Source of the DNA: Chaetoderma sp. LZ-2023a
Lineage: Eukaryota; Mollusca; Caudofoveata; Chaetodermatida; Chaetodermatidae
Length of the DNA stretch: 64,000 nucleotides
NCBI GenBank assembly: GCA_034401795.1
Contig: CM067367.1
Location: 33,868,607 to 33,932,606 of the forward strand
Direction of reading: 5' to 3'
Made by a program: the position numbers and the translations under genes. Below the pieces are notes generated by a model. The model saw only the letters and a list, made by a program, of their open reading frames with translations. It had not been told where the DNA came from and did no database searches. Of the stretch, positions 1 through 10,545 are shown piece after piece. Every line of letters begins with the position of its first letter. Within the stretch, counting starts at the first letter, position 1.

Positions 1-149
1 CCAAGTTTCCGACCCACAAAAAATAATGACAAACAAAACATTGTTTCTAACTTGAAATTACTTTTAATCAAACTTTTAACAGATTTAGTTTTTCCCACAC
101 AAATATTTATATTTCTGCCCCCACCCCTTAACACATTAATCATTGACAT

Positions 150-690
150 CAGTTATGCTTTCCTCATTGGCTGCTTGTCCCATTGGTCAATAGTGTAAAT
201 GACGCTTGATTTGTTGATCATTAGTGTCAGGGATGGGTGTTTCATTTGTCGATTATGCTAAGGGCCCTTGCCCCATTTGTTCATGACACCAGTTGAGCTT
301 GCCACACTGACCAAGGGTGCTTGATCCATTCGTCAATTATGTCTGTAACACTCGGCTCTTTTGTCAATACTGTCAGGAATCCCTGCTGTTGTTGGTCAAT
401 GGCATCAACTATGCTTACCCTATTTGTAAATTGTGTCAATGATAGTTTACTCATTGCCCAATAAGGCCAGTACCATGGTTCCTTCGGTTAGTGGCCTAAC
501 TTATGCTTGTCCCATTGACAAATGGTGCTGTCCTATTGCTTAATAGTGTCAGTGACACTTGTGTTGTTAGTCATTAGTGGTAAGGATAATTGCCTCATTG
601 GTAAATAATGATAAGGAACATTGTCCCAATGGTATATGGCAACAGTTATGTTTGCCCGATTGACCAATGATGCTTGTCATGCATTAATTA
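150..690. repeat. Degenerate short-period tandem repeat
   Basis: Variants of a phrase like CCCATTGGTCAATAGTGTCA recur roughly every 30-45 bases with TTGCC/CTTG spacers. The copies are too diverged to give an exact period. No coding potential is visible in 1-1,560. Confidence 0.4.
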
Positions 691-1180
691 ATATAAACAT
701 GTTTACAGGTCCTTATCAGCTAGGTGAGCACTATGCCCCTTATGTACTTTATTATGTAGTATAATTTTCAATTATGTCCACTTTTTGTTTTTGCATAGTA
801 AACACAGGAACAATGGTTGGCTATGCCAAAGTGTGACGTTGCAACAAAAAATTATTGTAGCTCACCTCTGTAAGTAGAGGTATTTTGAGAAGAGCTGGTC
901 AGTGTCCTACAGATAACTGAACAAATGACAAATTTCTGAAAAGAAAAGCAATTTTTGTATTGTGGTACAGCCGTCATTGATGTATTTGTTGGACAATGTA
1001 CCCTACATATAAAGGGCATCACAATGGATGAATCCTATCTGTTGATCAAATATATAATGTCAATCATTTACGTCACATGTAGGATGGCATTACAATCGTA
1101 ATTGAAAGAAATACTCTGTCATGAACATGGAGTATAATAGTCCGTCAGTTGTACGAATTGTATGTCTACTATTTAATCAT

Positions 1181-1265
1181 TATTGCGTTGAATATTTTGA
1201 AACTAATTTGACTGAATGCTGTTGCTGCCATTAAGTGTGTGTGTGTGTGTGTGTGCGCGCGTGCA
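1181..1265 (+). repeat. MITE-A core fragment followed by (TG)n/(CG)n
   Basis: Half of the MITE-A palindrome (TTGAATATTTTGAAACTAAT, then a CTGTTGCTGCC-like stretch) runs directly into a TG/CG microsatellite at about 1,236-1,262. This is a truncated copy. Confidence 0.55.
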
Positions 1266-1589
1266 TTTATTTGGGGTTTCTGCACAATCATTGCGCTGCA
1301 TAGCATACTAAGATCCCGCATTCCTATTTTGGGGCAGAAAGATTTAAAAAATAAAATATACTAGTCAAATGATGTGGCGTAGCATGCATAATTTTGTTTT
1401 CAAACCCATACAACCTGATTGCTGTTGAAGTAATGTAACCGCCGCATCTGCAAAAAAAGGGCAAGAACATGATTAATAAAATTATAGTAATAAGTTTATA
1501 TGAGATATTAACATTACAGAAAATTATCGGACTATGTAGGGTGAAATGAGTCTCATGTTGTGCACAAAAGAATTAATTACCACACCATT

Positions 1590-2575
1590 ATTAGCTCACC
1601 TGTCCTGAAGTGTCCAGTGAGACTTATGCCATGGCAGTGGTCCTTTCGTCCATCTGTCGCCCATCAGTTTGTCAAATCGTATCTCCTCATTTATGTTTTG
1701 ACTGATTTCAAACAAATTTGTCTGGAAGGATTCTATGGTGGTAGGCTCCTGAACGTCTTCAGAATTTGGACTGGTCAATTTTTCTTGCGGCCATTTTGGA
1801 TTTTCCAAAAATTTCCGGAAATCATTTAAACCAACTTCAATGAAGCCTGGGTGTGCTAATTCTATACTGGTAGGTTTTAACTCTTCTAACGAGAATCTGG
1901 ATTGTTCAATATTTCCGGTGGCCATCTTTGATTTTCCTAAAATTTCTGGAAATCAGTTAAAAGCCTACTCCTCATTAACCTTTTAACAGATTTCAAGCAA
2001 ACTTAGGAAGATCCTAGAGTGGTATGCTTCAGAATTTGTGTACAGAATTTTGATTGGTCTATTTTGGCCATCTTCAATTTTCAGAAAAATGGTGAGAAAA
2101 CTACTCATTAACCGGTCAATTTCAACCAGACTTGACTGGAAGGATACTAAGGTGGCAGAACTTGTATACATAATTTTGATTGGTCAATTTTTATGGCGGT
2201 CAGCTTGGATTTTCCGAAGATTTCTGGGAATCGGTTAAAACCCTACTCCTCATTACCCGCTTGTCAGATTTCAATCAAACGAAGGGTCCTAGAGTGGTAT
2301 ACTTCAGAACTTGTGTACAGAATTTTGATGGGTTGGCAGCCATCCTCAATTTTCCGACAAAATGTGTTGAAATCGTATAAAATGCTACACATTTAGCTGG
2401 AAGGATACTAGGCTGGTATGTTTCAGAACTTTTATATAGAATTGTGATTGGTCAATTTTTACCACGGCCATCTTGAATTTTCCGAAAGTTTGGGGAAATC
2501 AGTTAAAACCCCACTCCTCATTACCCACTTGGCCGATTTCAAGCAAACTCGGCTGGAAGGACCCTAGAGTGGTGT
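1590..2575. repeat. Diverged tandem array, unit ~120-160 bp
   Basis: At least six units share the order 'GATTGGTCAATTTT', 'GGCCATCTTGGATTTTCCGA', 'AAATCAGTTAAAA', 'CTACTCCTCATTAACC' and a 'GGAAGGATCCTAGAGTGGTA'-like stretch. The TTGGTCAATTTT landmark recurs near 1,768, 1,902, 2,050, 2,178, 2,326 and 2,447. Open frames here are short and not gene-like. Confidence 0.65.
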
Positions 2576-2589
2576 CACTTTTCCGACAA

Positions 2590-2790
2590 TAACGTCGTCA
2601 ACAATGTTAAGTGTTTGCGTTTAGAAAAAACTTCTCAGCTTACATTTCAGGATCAATTAATCCTATTGCAACTGAGCTTGGCTATGTGTTTGCCTATACT
2701 GTTCGGATGCGACATGATGATACTGAGGTCACACGGTCAAGGTCACTGTGACCTTGATACAAAACTTGGTTCAGCTCACCTGACCAGAAT
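2590..2790. repeat. AGGTCA-rich repeat unit (repeat D), single copy
   Basis: The unit starts near AATGTTAAGT and contains 'CCTATACTGTTCGGATG' and 'GAGGTCACACGGTCAAGG'. The same order recurs three times at 3,285-3,830. Confidence 0.6.
2737..2757. promoter_or_regulatory. Perfect inverted AGGTCA repeat (IR3), ERE-like
   Basis: Two 9-bp arms (TCAAGGTCA and TGACCTTGA) are separated by CTG, forming a full consensus nuclear-receptor element of the estrogen-response type, with further AGGTCA half-sites just upstream. The palindrome is visible directly. Binding by any receptor is inference, and the site lies in a repeat rather than next to a recognised gene. Confidence 0.5.
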
Positions 2791-2829
2791 GGCCACGTGA
2801 GCTTATGCCATGGCGACCGTCCGGCATCG

Positions 2830-3240
2830 GGCCATCAACCTTTGCTTAAAAACGCTACTCCTCATTAATTTGGCATGAATGATCCTAGGGGGGTAGGCTT
2901 TAGAACTTGTATACAAATTTTTTTATGGGAATTCGTATAAAATGTTACTTCTCATTAATCGCTTGGGTAATTTCAACCAAATTTGACTGGAACGATCCTA
3001 TTGTCATAGCCTCTAGAAATTGTATTCAGAATGTTGATCAGTCAATGTTTTGGCAGCAATCTCCGATTTTCTGAAGTTTTCCAGAACAATTTAAAAACGG
3101 TACTCCAATCAATAGCCCGATTTCAACAAAACTTGGGTGCAACGATCCTATAACGGTAGGCTTCAACATATTAAACAAGAAGCTTGATTGGTAAATTTTT
3201 TGGCGACCATTTTGGATTTTCTGAAAATCATCCATCATGT
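2830..3240. repeat. Further units of the ~120-160 bp array
   Basis: Units like those at 1,590-2,575 recur (TCAGTCAATGTTTTGGC near 3,033 and TTGGTAAATTTTTTGGC near 3,187) with the flanking CTCATTAATCGCTTGG phrase. Confidence 0.55.
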
Positions 3241-3284
3241 CTATTTAAATTATATGAGGTGCAGGTGAGCGCCACGGGTCCTTG

Positions 3285-3830
3285 GGCCTCTTGTTTTCAA
3301 TGTTAAGTTTTTGAGTTTAGCAAAACTTCTCGGTTTATCTTTTAGCATTAGTTAATCCTATTGGAACTAAACCTTGATACATTGTTACCTATACTGTTAG
3401 GAAGCAGCATGCTGACAGTGAAGTCACAATGACGAAGGTCAAGGTCATTCGTACCCTCTACAAAACCTATTTTTCAATGTTAAGTTTTTAGGCTTAGAAA
3501 ATCTTATCATACTATATTTCGGGATTGCTTAACCCTAATGGATCTCAACTTGGATACATGGTTGCTTATGCCAAGAGATTACAGAATTGTGACATGGAGG
3601 TCAAAGGTCAAGTCCATTCTAATATTGCTATTTGTCCTTTTTCAACCGTAGGTTTCTCCATTCAGCAAATCATTTGTATTTCAGGATTGGTTAATTCTAT
3701 AGGAACAAAACTTGAATACATGGTTACCTATAATGTTAGGAAACAGCATGATAACACGGAGGTCACAAGGTCAAAAGTCAATGCCACTGTGACAAACAGG
3801 AGACAGGCGAGACATTTAATTCCGCGGAAT
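3285..3830. repeat. Three repeat D units
   Basis: Three units of about 170-180 bp follow each other, each with 'TGTTAAGTTTTT', 'GGTTACCTATA.TGTTAGG' and a cluster of AGGTCA/AAGGTCA half-sites. Each is related to the unit at 2,590-2,790. Confidence 0.6.
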
Positions 3831-3839
3831 TCTTGTTTT

Positions 3840-4390
3840 GTCAGCCATCTTAAATTTTCTTTAAAATGGTGGAAAATCGTTTAAAATGCTACCCTTCATT
3901 AACCGCTTGAGCAATTTCAATCACACTTGGATGGAAAGATACTAGGCTCGTAGGTTTCAGAAATTTTATACAGAATTGTGATTGGTCAATTTTTCCCGCA
4001 GTCATATTGAATTTTCCGAAAATTTTGAAAAATCAGTTCAAACGCTAAGAGCTTCATTAACTGCTTGGCCGATTTCATGGAAACTCAAATGAAAAGACCC
4101 TAGAGTGGTATGCTTCAGAACTTGTATACAAAATTTTGATTGGTCAATTTTTCTGGTGGCAATCTTGGATTTTCCGAACATTTTGGAAAATCATTTAAAA
4201 GGCTACTCGTCATTAACCGTTTGGCCAATTTAAACCCAAAATCGGCTGGGAATACCCTAGCCTGGTACGCTTCAGAATTGGTAAACTAAATTTTACTGCT
4301 TCATTATTTTTTTGTTAGCCATCTCTCTCGGATTTTCCGAAAAATGGTGGGGAATCATTTACAACGCTGCTCCTCATTAACCGGATATTC
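3840..4390. repeat. Further units of the ~120-160 bp array
   Basis: The landmarks 'GTGATTGGTCAATTTTTC' near 3,978 and 'GATTGGTCAATTTTTCTGG' near 4,136, with TTTTCCGAAAATTTTG and CTCATTAACCG phrases, continue the array interrupted by repeat D. Confidence 0.6.
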
Positions 4391-4399
4391 CAGTGACTG

Positions 4400-5385
4400 T
4401 CTTGTTCTCGAAACTGACATCTCAGGAATTGCTGTACAGAAAAGGCTGAAACTCTACATTTAATTTCATTGATACTAAAATTAAGGGTGATTAAAATTTG
4501 TTCAAGAGAATTTGTTCATTGATAAAACATGGTTGTCATGGACCAATCAAAGTCTAAGGTTCAATCTAATTGCGTGGTCAACGTCCATCATTAATGCCCC
4601 ACTAAATATCATTTATACTGAATTCAAATTTTTGTATTTTTTGCCTTGTTACTGCTGAATGTAGAGTATTATGTCTGTTCAAATGCTTTAGATCAAATGC
4701 TAATGGTGAGCGTTAAGGCCCTTGTGCCTCTTGTATTAAGTCGGTACCACACAAAAGTGTGCCCCTTACACAATTATCTAATAATTTTTGTATCATATTT
4801 GGATAACTTAAGTTCTTTCTATATCACATCGTATTTGGTTGATTCACTCTGGTTCGTCAGTTGCTCAATTATAGTCTATAAACCAGTTGTTCAACACGCG
4901 TAGAGTTAAGAGCATTCATTCGTGTTCTCGCGAGATTTACGCTAAACGGGTGTATTCTCGGCATGGCACGAAGCGACGGCTCTATGTTTAGGTTGGAGTT
5001 AACCCGTAGCACTCTGATGTCAATATTCTATATTTTACTGTGCCAATGCCAAAGAAACTGGTGTACACTTTTCAACAATTTTTGTGGACGTTGTTGGTAT
5101 TTATGACAGCACCATCTTCCACTAAATTTGCTGAAAAAATGAACACCAGTTCATCTTATAATTTAATTTTTTTAAATAACGATTTTGACATCAGAGTGGT
5201 AAGGGTTAAGATATCAACTTGTAATCTGAGGTTCGTGACTGAATCCTACGCCTGATCCTATGCGCTCCCCAAAATGGTGAACTAAACACGTCATAGAGTG
5301 GATGACTCTCAACGCATGTGTGTGTGCAAATAAATGTCCTTTTCCACGTGTGCCATAAATGATCGATGTATTGAGCAAATAGTCT
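4400..5385. other. No gene recognised
   Basis: AT-rich sequence with only short unconvincing open frames on both strands. I see no splice-linked exon, RNA gene or transposon terminus. Confidence 0.4.
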
Positions 5386-5390
5386 ACGGC

Positions 5391-5476
5391 CGTGTTCACA
5401 CTAGAGACTTAAAGAGTAAAGCAACACTGAAGTATGGCGTCACTCCGTATTAATAACACTTAGTGTGAACGCGTCC
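5391..5476. repeat. Short inverted-repeat element
   Basis: CGTGTTCACACTAGAG on the left mirrors CTTAGTGTGAACGCG on the right, giving ~14-bp imperfect arms around ~55 bp. It resembles a very small MITE. No target duplication is clear. Confidence 0.4.
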
Positions 5477-5479
5477 TTA

Positions 5480-6030
5480 TACTCAGCTATGAGAGATTAT
5501 CCGGGTCACTTTAAAACAGACAAAACACGAATTCCTGATGGCGAGTTATCGAAAACGGAAATGCATTAATCCCGCACTATTTCCGATATTGGCTAGGGTT
5601 GGCTAATTGAACACGTCATGGCAGCTTTAATGAATCAATTTCACGTATATCTCAGATGATTAGCTGACGCACACATGGAAAAGCGCCTTAATTCTGAATC
5701 TGTTTTAACTTTTAATAGCAGTAGCTCAATTGCACATTTCACAGTTATGGAAAGATTACCACGGGCATGGCAATGGAGAGATCCGATCTGCCACTCAGGT
5801 ATATGACGCCATCAAGAATTACGTCACATACATGCTGACGTCACATGTCAACGATGGGTGTGCCTATAGTGTCTATTGTGTAGTACATAAAGAAACATGC
5901 ACGCGCTCATCGGGTCTATCCGGTTCCCATAATAGTTAGCAGCTGAAGAAACGGGATAATAAAGCACTACGAACCGTTTATCAATATGTCCCGAATAGAA
6001 ATGGCAAATAGGCTAATCTAAAGTACGGTG
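5480..6030. other. No gene recognised
   Basis: Mixed sequence with a few CRE-like TGACGTCA words around 5,805-5,850 that resemble MITE-A fragments. No feature can be defined. Confidence 0.3.
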
Positions 6031-6034
6031 AAAC

Positions 6035-6245
6035 CTGTCACTAGGCCATACCGGACACAATGGTCCATCAAAAGATGGATCTTAAATCCAGGTGGCGCTT
6101 AATACAATATATTTGCAATGCTGGGTAACTTTTACGAGGGACAAATGATGGCGCTTCCTTAAGACAGGTGCTTTTACGACCACCCGTCTTACAGAACCGC
6201 CGTCATTTGATAACAAATAAGCGAGTGTCCGCTATAGAGAGGTTC
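6035..6245. repeat. Repeat C (AGGTGGTCGCTTAA family), diverged copy
   Basis: Phrases such as CCAGGTGGCGCTTAATACA, TAAGACAGGTGCTTTTACG and ACCGCCGTCATTTG match the family seen again at 52,420-52,690, 59,655-59,960 and 60,985-61,100. Confidence 0.45.
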
Positions 6246-6699
6246 ATTAATGTATTGTTCTATCCACCGTGTAACTCGCCATTATAGCCTACCGATCACC
6301 TGAGCTGCATGACAACCTTTACTGTTTTTCAACCATAGAAGATGTACAGGTCCACACGTCATAAATGTATCAAACTAGAGGATATATAATGATGATTCAG
6401 ATAGAGACATATAATTGGTAAATTCTACAATATAACGAAAACAAAGGTTAGGTTTAATGCAGAACGTGTAGAAAGATTTGGTGTATTTGAACATCGTTGA
6501 ATCTAATGTTTCGAAAGTAAACCAAATTAAAATCTGGAATAATTTATCTATTCAAATTTCATGAAAAACTAAAAAATGCGTTTAATTTTCCAATTTTAAT
6601 TGAATTGTATTTACAGATAGTATTCGATGATGTAATTTGAAGTTCGTAGATTTGAGCTTTGCGTGTATTTTACTTCGGGCAGTAGCTCAATAAACCACC

Positions 6700-6796
6700 T
6701 TGTCTGTTAGTTAGCTAGGTAGTTGGTTGGTTGGTTAGTCAGTTTGTTAGTCAGTCAGTCAGTCAGTCAGCCAACCAGCCAGCCAGTTAGTCGGTG
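6700..6796. repeat. Tetranucleotide microsatellite (TTGG)n/(AGTC)n/(CCAG)n
   Basis: Runs of GTTGGTTGGTTAGTC followed by AGTCAGTCAGTC and CCAGCCAGCC are directly visible. Confidence 0.8.
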
Positions 6797-6867
6797 CTGC
6801 CGTTTCAAGAGTTTTTCGTATACAATAATCAATCCTTGGAAACATGTTTCGGCTGCCAACGGAGTCT

Positions 6868-7140
6868 TGAAGATTTGTGATAAATGTAGGGTCAAAATTA
6901 AGGTCGAAGGTCATGTCACGGGGACCAAATTAAAATTAATTTTGAAAAGCAGGTGCCTGAAAGAAACATATTTGTCAGTATTTCTAGTTCTGCTGGATAG
7001 CTTTTGACCGGACTTGTGTGGAAAGTTGCCCATGTGGTCCGAAGATGTGTGATAAATTTTGGAACAAAGGTCAAATGCATGGTGACCAGATTAAAGTGTT
7101 TATTTTGAAAACCATGTGCATGAAAGACACATTTGCCATG
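6868..7140. repeat. Two ~100-bp direct repeats spaced ~169 bp apart
   Basis: 'GAAGATTTGTGATAAATGTA' near 6,868 and 'GAAGATGTGTGATAAATTTT' near 7,039 start parallel units. Each contains an AAGGTCA half-site, then GTGACC/GGGACC-A-A-TTAAA and a (G/T)GCxTGAAAGA(A/C)ACAT phrase. Confidence 0.55.
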
Positions 7141-7159
7141 CATTGTAAGCTTAGGGTGT

Positions 7160-7930
7160 GTAGAGTATGACCCCGAGTGCGACCTACTTTTCACGCTTCA
7201 CCGGAAGCTACCGAGACTCCACCGACTTTGTTTAACTGTACTAATCAATTCGAAAGCGAAGTAAATAATTAGTCATTTCGAGAATGTGTAATTCGATCGT
7301 GTTTAAAACTTTTAATTTCTCGCAAGTATATTCATTATGTAGGCGTAGACCATATATACTTAGGGACTGCTTTGTACATACATACATGCGACGATTCTGC
7401 CGATTGTAAATTAGACGCGTATTGTCGGCCTAGTGTTTAATAATGGCAATTTCCATCAATGTATCATAAACAGAGATAGATATATCTGTCACAGACTAAT
7501 CTTTCCGACTATCAAACCTATCTCATTTATTCCTAAAATATGTTTTGCAAAACAAAATCAAAATGCGCAAGGTAGACCACCCTACACTTTAAATTTGATA
7601 TATTCAATGACATAATTTACATTTATTCAAGATGACCACCACTGACACTTAACCCATAGCTTCAAGATACCAGAATACGTTTATCATTGTGTCTAACTTG
7701 ATGTGTGTGGGGTCATGGAAGCTAATTTACATCATTAAAATACAGTTACTGTCTACCCCTTAGAATTAGGTCGCGTGTTCACAAATTTCAACATGGATGC
7801 CATTTTTTTAATTAAATGTACTTTCTCAGTGATTGACGCCACATAGAGCATATATGTGATCAATCCGCATGATCATAGGTCTCCGAAATGGCGTCTGCTT
7901 ATAGCGATATGTTAACTGTATACCAAGACC
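7160..7930. other. No gene recognised
   Basis: AT-rich sequence without a supported coding frame, RNA or repeat structure. Confidence 0.3.
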
Positions 7931-8280
7931 GTTCCACTTTTAGCTATGCCCCGCCCATCCCAATCTAAGCTCCACCCACACCACGTCCGTGTTGGGATCG
8001 ATCGATCTCTGAAATCTCTGACTATCAATTCCCAGAAAACTATACAGGTAAGCTATTGAATATTTTGGAACTAATTTGACTGGGCGCTGTTGCTGCCATA
8101 GGCATGTTTATTAAATAGTAGAGACATTCGTACAACGTGTCGAACTAAAAATAAGAGTTAAAGACGGGACAAATAGAATGATTTATGACGTAATTATTAT
8201 GACGTCAACCTACACGCTACTTAGCTGATTATGACGTCATATGACTTCAGATTGATAGACGGATACTTTGGAAAGGTGAA
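7931..8280 (+). mobile_element. MITE-A copy, forward
   Basis: Order: TTTTAGCTATGCCCCGCCCA, GGGATCGATCGATC, a splice-donor-like CAGGTAAGC, TTGAATATTTTGGAACTAAT with CTGTTGCTGCC, then the tail with two TGACGTCA sites. It ends near the degenerate terminus CTTTGGAAAGGT. The second half of the central palindrome is missing here. Confidence 0.75.
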
Positions 8281-8608
8281 TTATAAATGATATCACATGG
8301 CCAACGAAATATCCAAGATGGCCACCAAATCTTTATAAATTGTTATTTCTCAGTTCCTCGATGGAATAGAAAGATTACCTCAATGCCTAGATGCTGGTTA
8401 GACGGCCAGAGAAACGCATTCTAACCACCTGTCACAAAAGTCAAAATATAGTCTTTAGGTGACACGAATGAAATAATCTAAAATGGATGGCACCGATTTT
8501 TCAAGTACTGCACCCGATTCCCTATATCTTAGAGAACAATCCGTTAAATACTGAAACAGGATCTTGGATATATGGAAAACGGGTTTTGGTTTTTAGGATG
8601 CCACACGC

Positions 8609-9637
8609 GTGTCTAAATATACGTACGCTTGCTGTAAATCGTCCAAATATACGAGTCAGGGAGGCGATGAGTTCCGGAGCATTGGCGTCAACAATTATTC
8701 ATTCACTGTGCCTGATCAAGCCATTCCTGATGAAGAAGCTACCAGAGTACCCGATGACCCGGCCATAGCCGATTTCATGCATAATCTGGGGTCGGTTCCT
8801 GCTTTTACCTACTTCGAGCTACCATTGATGATCTTTCCAATTGGTTTGATAGCGAATACTATCCTACTCGCGTACCTGATTCAGTCAGGAAGGTATAAGT
8901 CCCCATACATTTGCAATAATAACAAGTTTATGCATGTGTGACCTGGCATCGTGTGTCTCTACCATCGGTTGGGTGTTGTTTCTGTTTCCACTAATGCGAT
9001 ATCCGGACACAGACTATCTCTGTAAATTGATAGTATTTGCACAGTATGTCACATTCCAGGTCAGCATGTATCATCTAACAGCGTTTGCGATTATTCGGTA
9101 CTTTGTGCTTGTCTATCCATTAGTCTCACGCGCTAACGTCACATCAGGGCTGGTGGGGAAGATATGTCTTGGCATATGGTTGGTGACTTTGATATATGAT
9201 ATACCAGTGGCAATATTTCACAGGGAAAAAACACGTACCAAGGACGTGAAATTGTCATGTGTCATTTTTACGGTTCAGTAAAAATCTTTAACTTGACAAT
9301 AGAAAATATGGTGGGATTGATGACAGTTGTAGTTGTAGTGATCTGCCATCTGCTAAAACATTGGCAAGTGAATAAAAAGGTTGACACAACTTCGCAGGAA
9401 CGAGGCTCCACCGATAACCGGGCAGTGGCCGTGGTTATTATTGTTGTGTTTGCTACTGCCACTCCACAGTATATACACGCCATGATGCACAGCGCCTTTA
9501 GCTTTCCAAACCAACGTCTGCACCACGTTATATTTGTTATGGGTGAATATACACTTTTCATCTCGAGCGTCATCAACCCGGTCATCACCGGTCATCTAGT
9601 GTTTCGCCAGTCTGACGACGTGTGCTATGTAAGGTAG
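8609..9637 (+). pseudogene. Rhodopsin-like GPCR pseudogene, two frameshifts
   Basis: Three consecutive plus-strand frames carry a seven-transmembrane receptor. Frame one (to ~8,900) has a TM1-like ELPLMIFPIGLIANTILLAY. Frame two (~8,901-9,262) begins with a TM2-like stretch containing MCDLAS and runs through TM3 (AIIRYFVLVYP) and TM4. Frame three (from ~9,265) holds TM5 to TM7, ending with NPVIT. The frame changes occur in a C-run at about 8,900-8,904 and near 9,260-9,266. The layout matches the intact receptor at 48,428-49,393 on the other strand, including loss of the acidic residue of the DRY motif, so the two belong to one family. A sequencing error or allele could explain each single-base shift, but two in one gene favour a pseudogene. 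The true start is unclear. MITE-A copies flank it on both sides. Confidence 0.75.
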
Positions 9638-9794
9638 GACAAGGCGGTGCGCCACCGTGGAACAAGAATATGTAAATATAACCATTGCACTGTCTTTTTA
9701 ACCTGCATAATGTGATGGATTACTGTCACGCAAGTGCACATGACGTACATATTACTTATCACTTTGTATTTGTGAAGAACTTCTCGCAATGGAT

Positions 9795-10080
9795 GGAGCC
9801 GATCTGTCACACAAGTATATGACGTCATAGCCAATTACGTCACATGTAGGCTGATGTCATAATCAAAATGCGCGTAATAAATACAGTATCTAGCTCCATC
9901 ATGAACATTTAAATGTCCGTCAAGTGTACGAATTGTATGTCTTTGAAGGATTTAATATTTAATAAACATTTTGTTGTCGAGTATTTTGAAACTAATTTGA
10001 CTAGGCGTTGTTCCTGCCATAGGCAGCAACAGCACCAAGTAAAATTAGTTTCAATACATTCAACGGCTTACCCGCATAGT
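9795..10080 (-). mobile_element. MITE-A copy, reverse, diverged
   Basis: From left to right: TGACGTCATAGCCAATTACG, TACGAATTGTATGTCTTT, TTTAATAAACATT, then the palindromic core (AGTATTTTGAAACTAATTTG and its mirror at about 10,038-10,058). This is the MITE-A tail-to-core order in reverse. The head after the core is lost, and the termini are degenerate. Confidence 0.6.
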
Positions 10081-10244
10081 TACCTCAAAACAGGATTCTG
10101 TGAATTCCGCGTTAAATGTAATATAAATCAATTCCAACGCGCGCAAAATGTGAGCGAAGCTTAGCTAGAAATGGGCTGGGCATAGCTAGAAATGGGCCGG
10201 ATATAGCTAGAAATGGACCCCTCTGTTGTCCAGACTAGAACAAT

Positions 10245-10326
10245 TTTGTTGAGTATTTTGAAACTAATTTTACTGGGTTGCTGTTGCTGCCATAGGACCC
10301 AGTAAAATTAGTTTCAAAATATTCAT
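10245..10326. repeat. MITE-A palindromic core
   Basis: GAGTATTTTGAAACTAATTT ... CTGTTGCTGCC is mirrored by ACCCAGTAAAATTAGTTTCA and AAATATTC. Only the cruciform core of the family is present. Confidence 0.65.
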
Positions 10327-10545
10327 AATGGCACGTGCCAACCAAAGTAGTAAAGCTTCAACTTTCTATAAGGATCAATGGACCTTTCCAGTTTTAACTA
10401 TGCCCCGCCCATCACTAGCTAAGCTCCACCCTCACTTCGCCGTTTTGGGATTGATCGATCCCCGAATGCCCTGACTATCAATGTAGGCAGCAACAACACT
10501 CAGTCAAATTAGTTACAAAATATTCTACATGATATTTATTAAATA

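Noticed and set aside
8487..8768. 93-aa frame as receptor N-terminus
   Set aside because: Not in frame with the TM1 segment and without similarity to the intact receptor's N-terminus.
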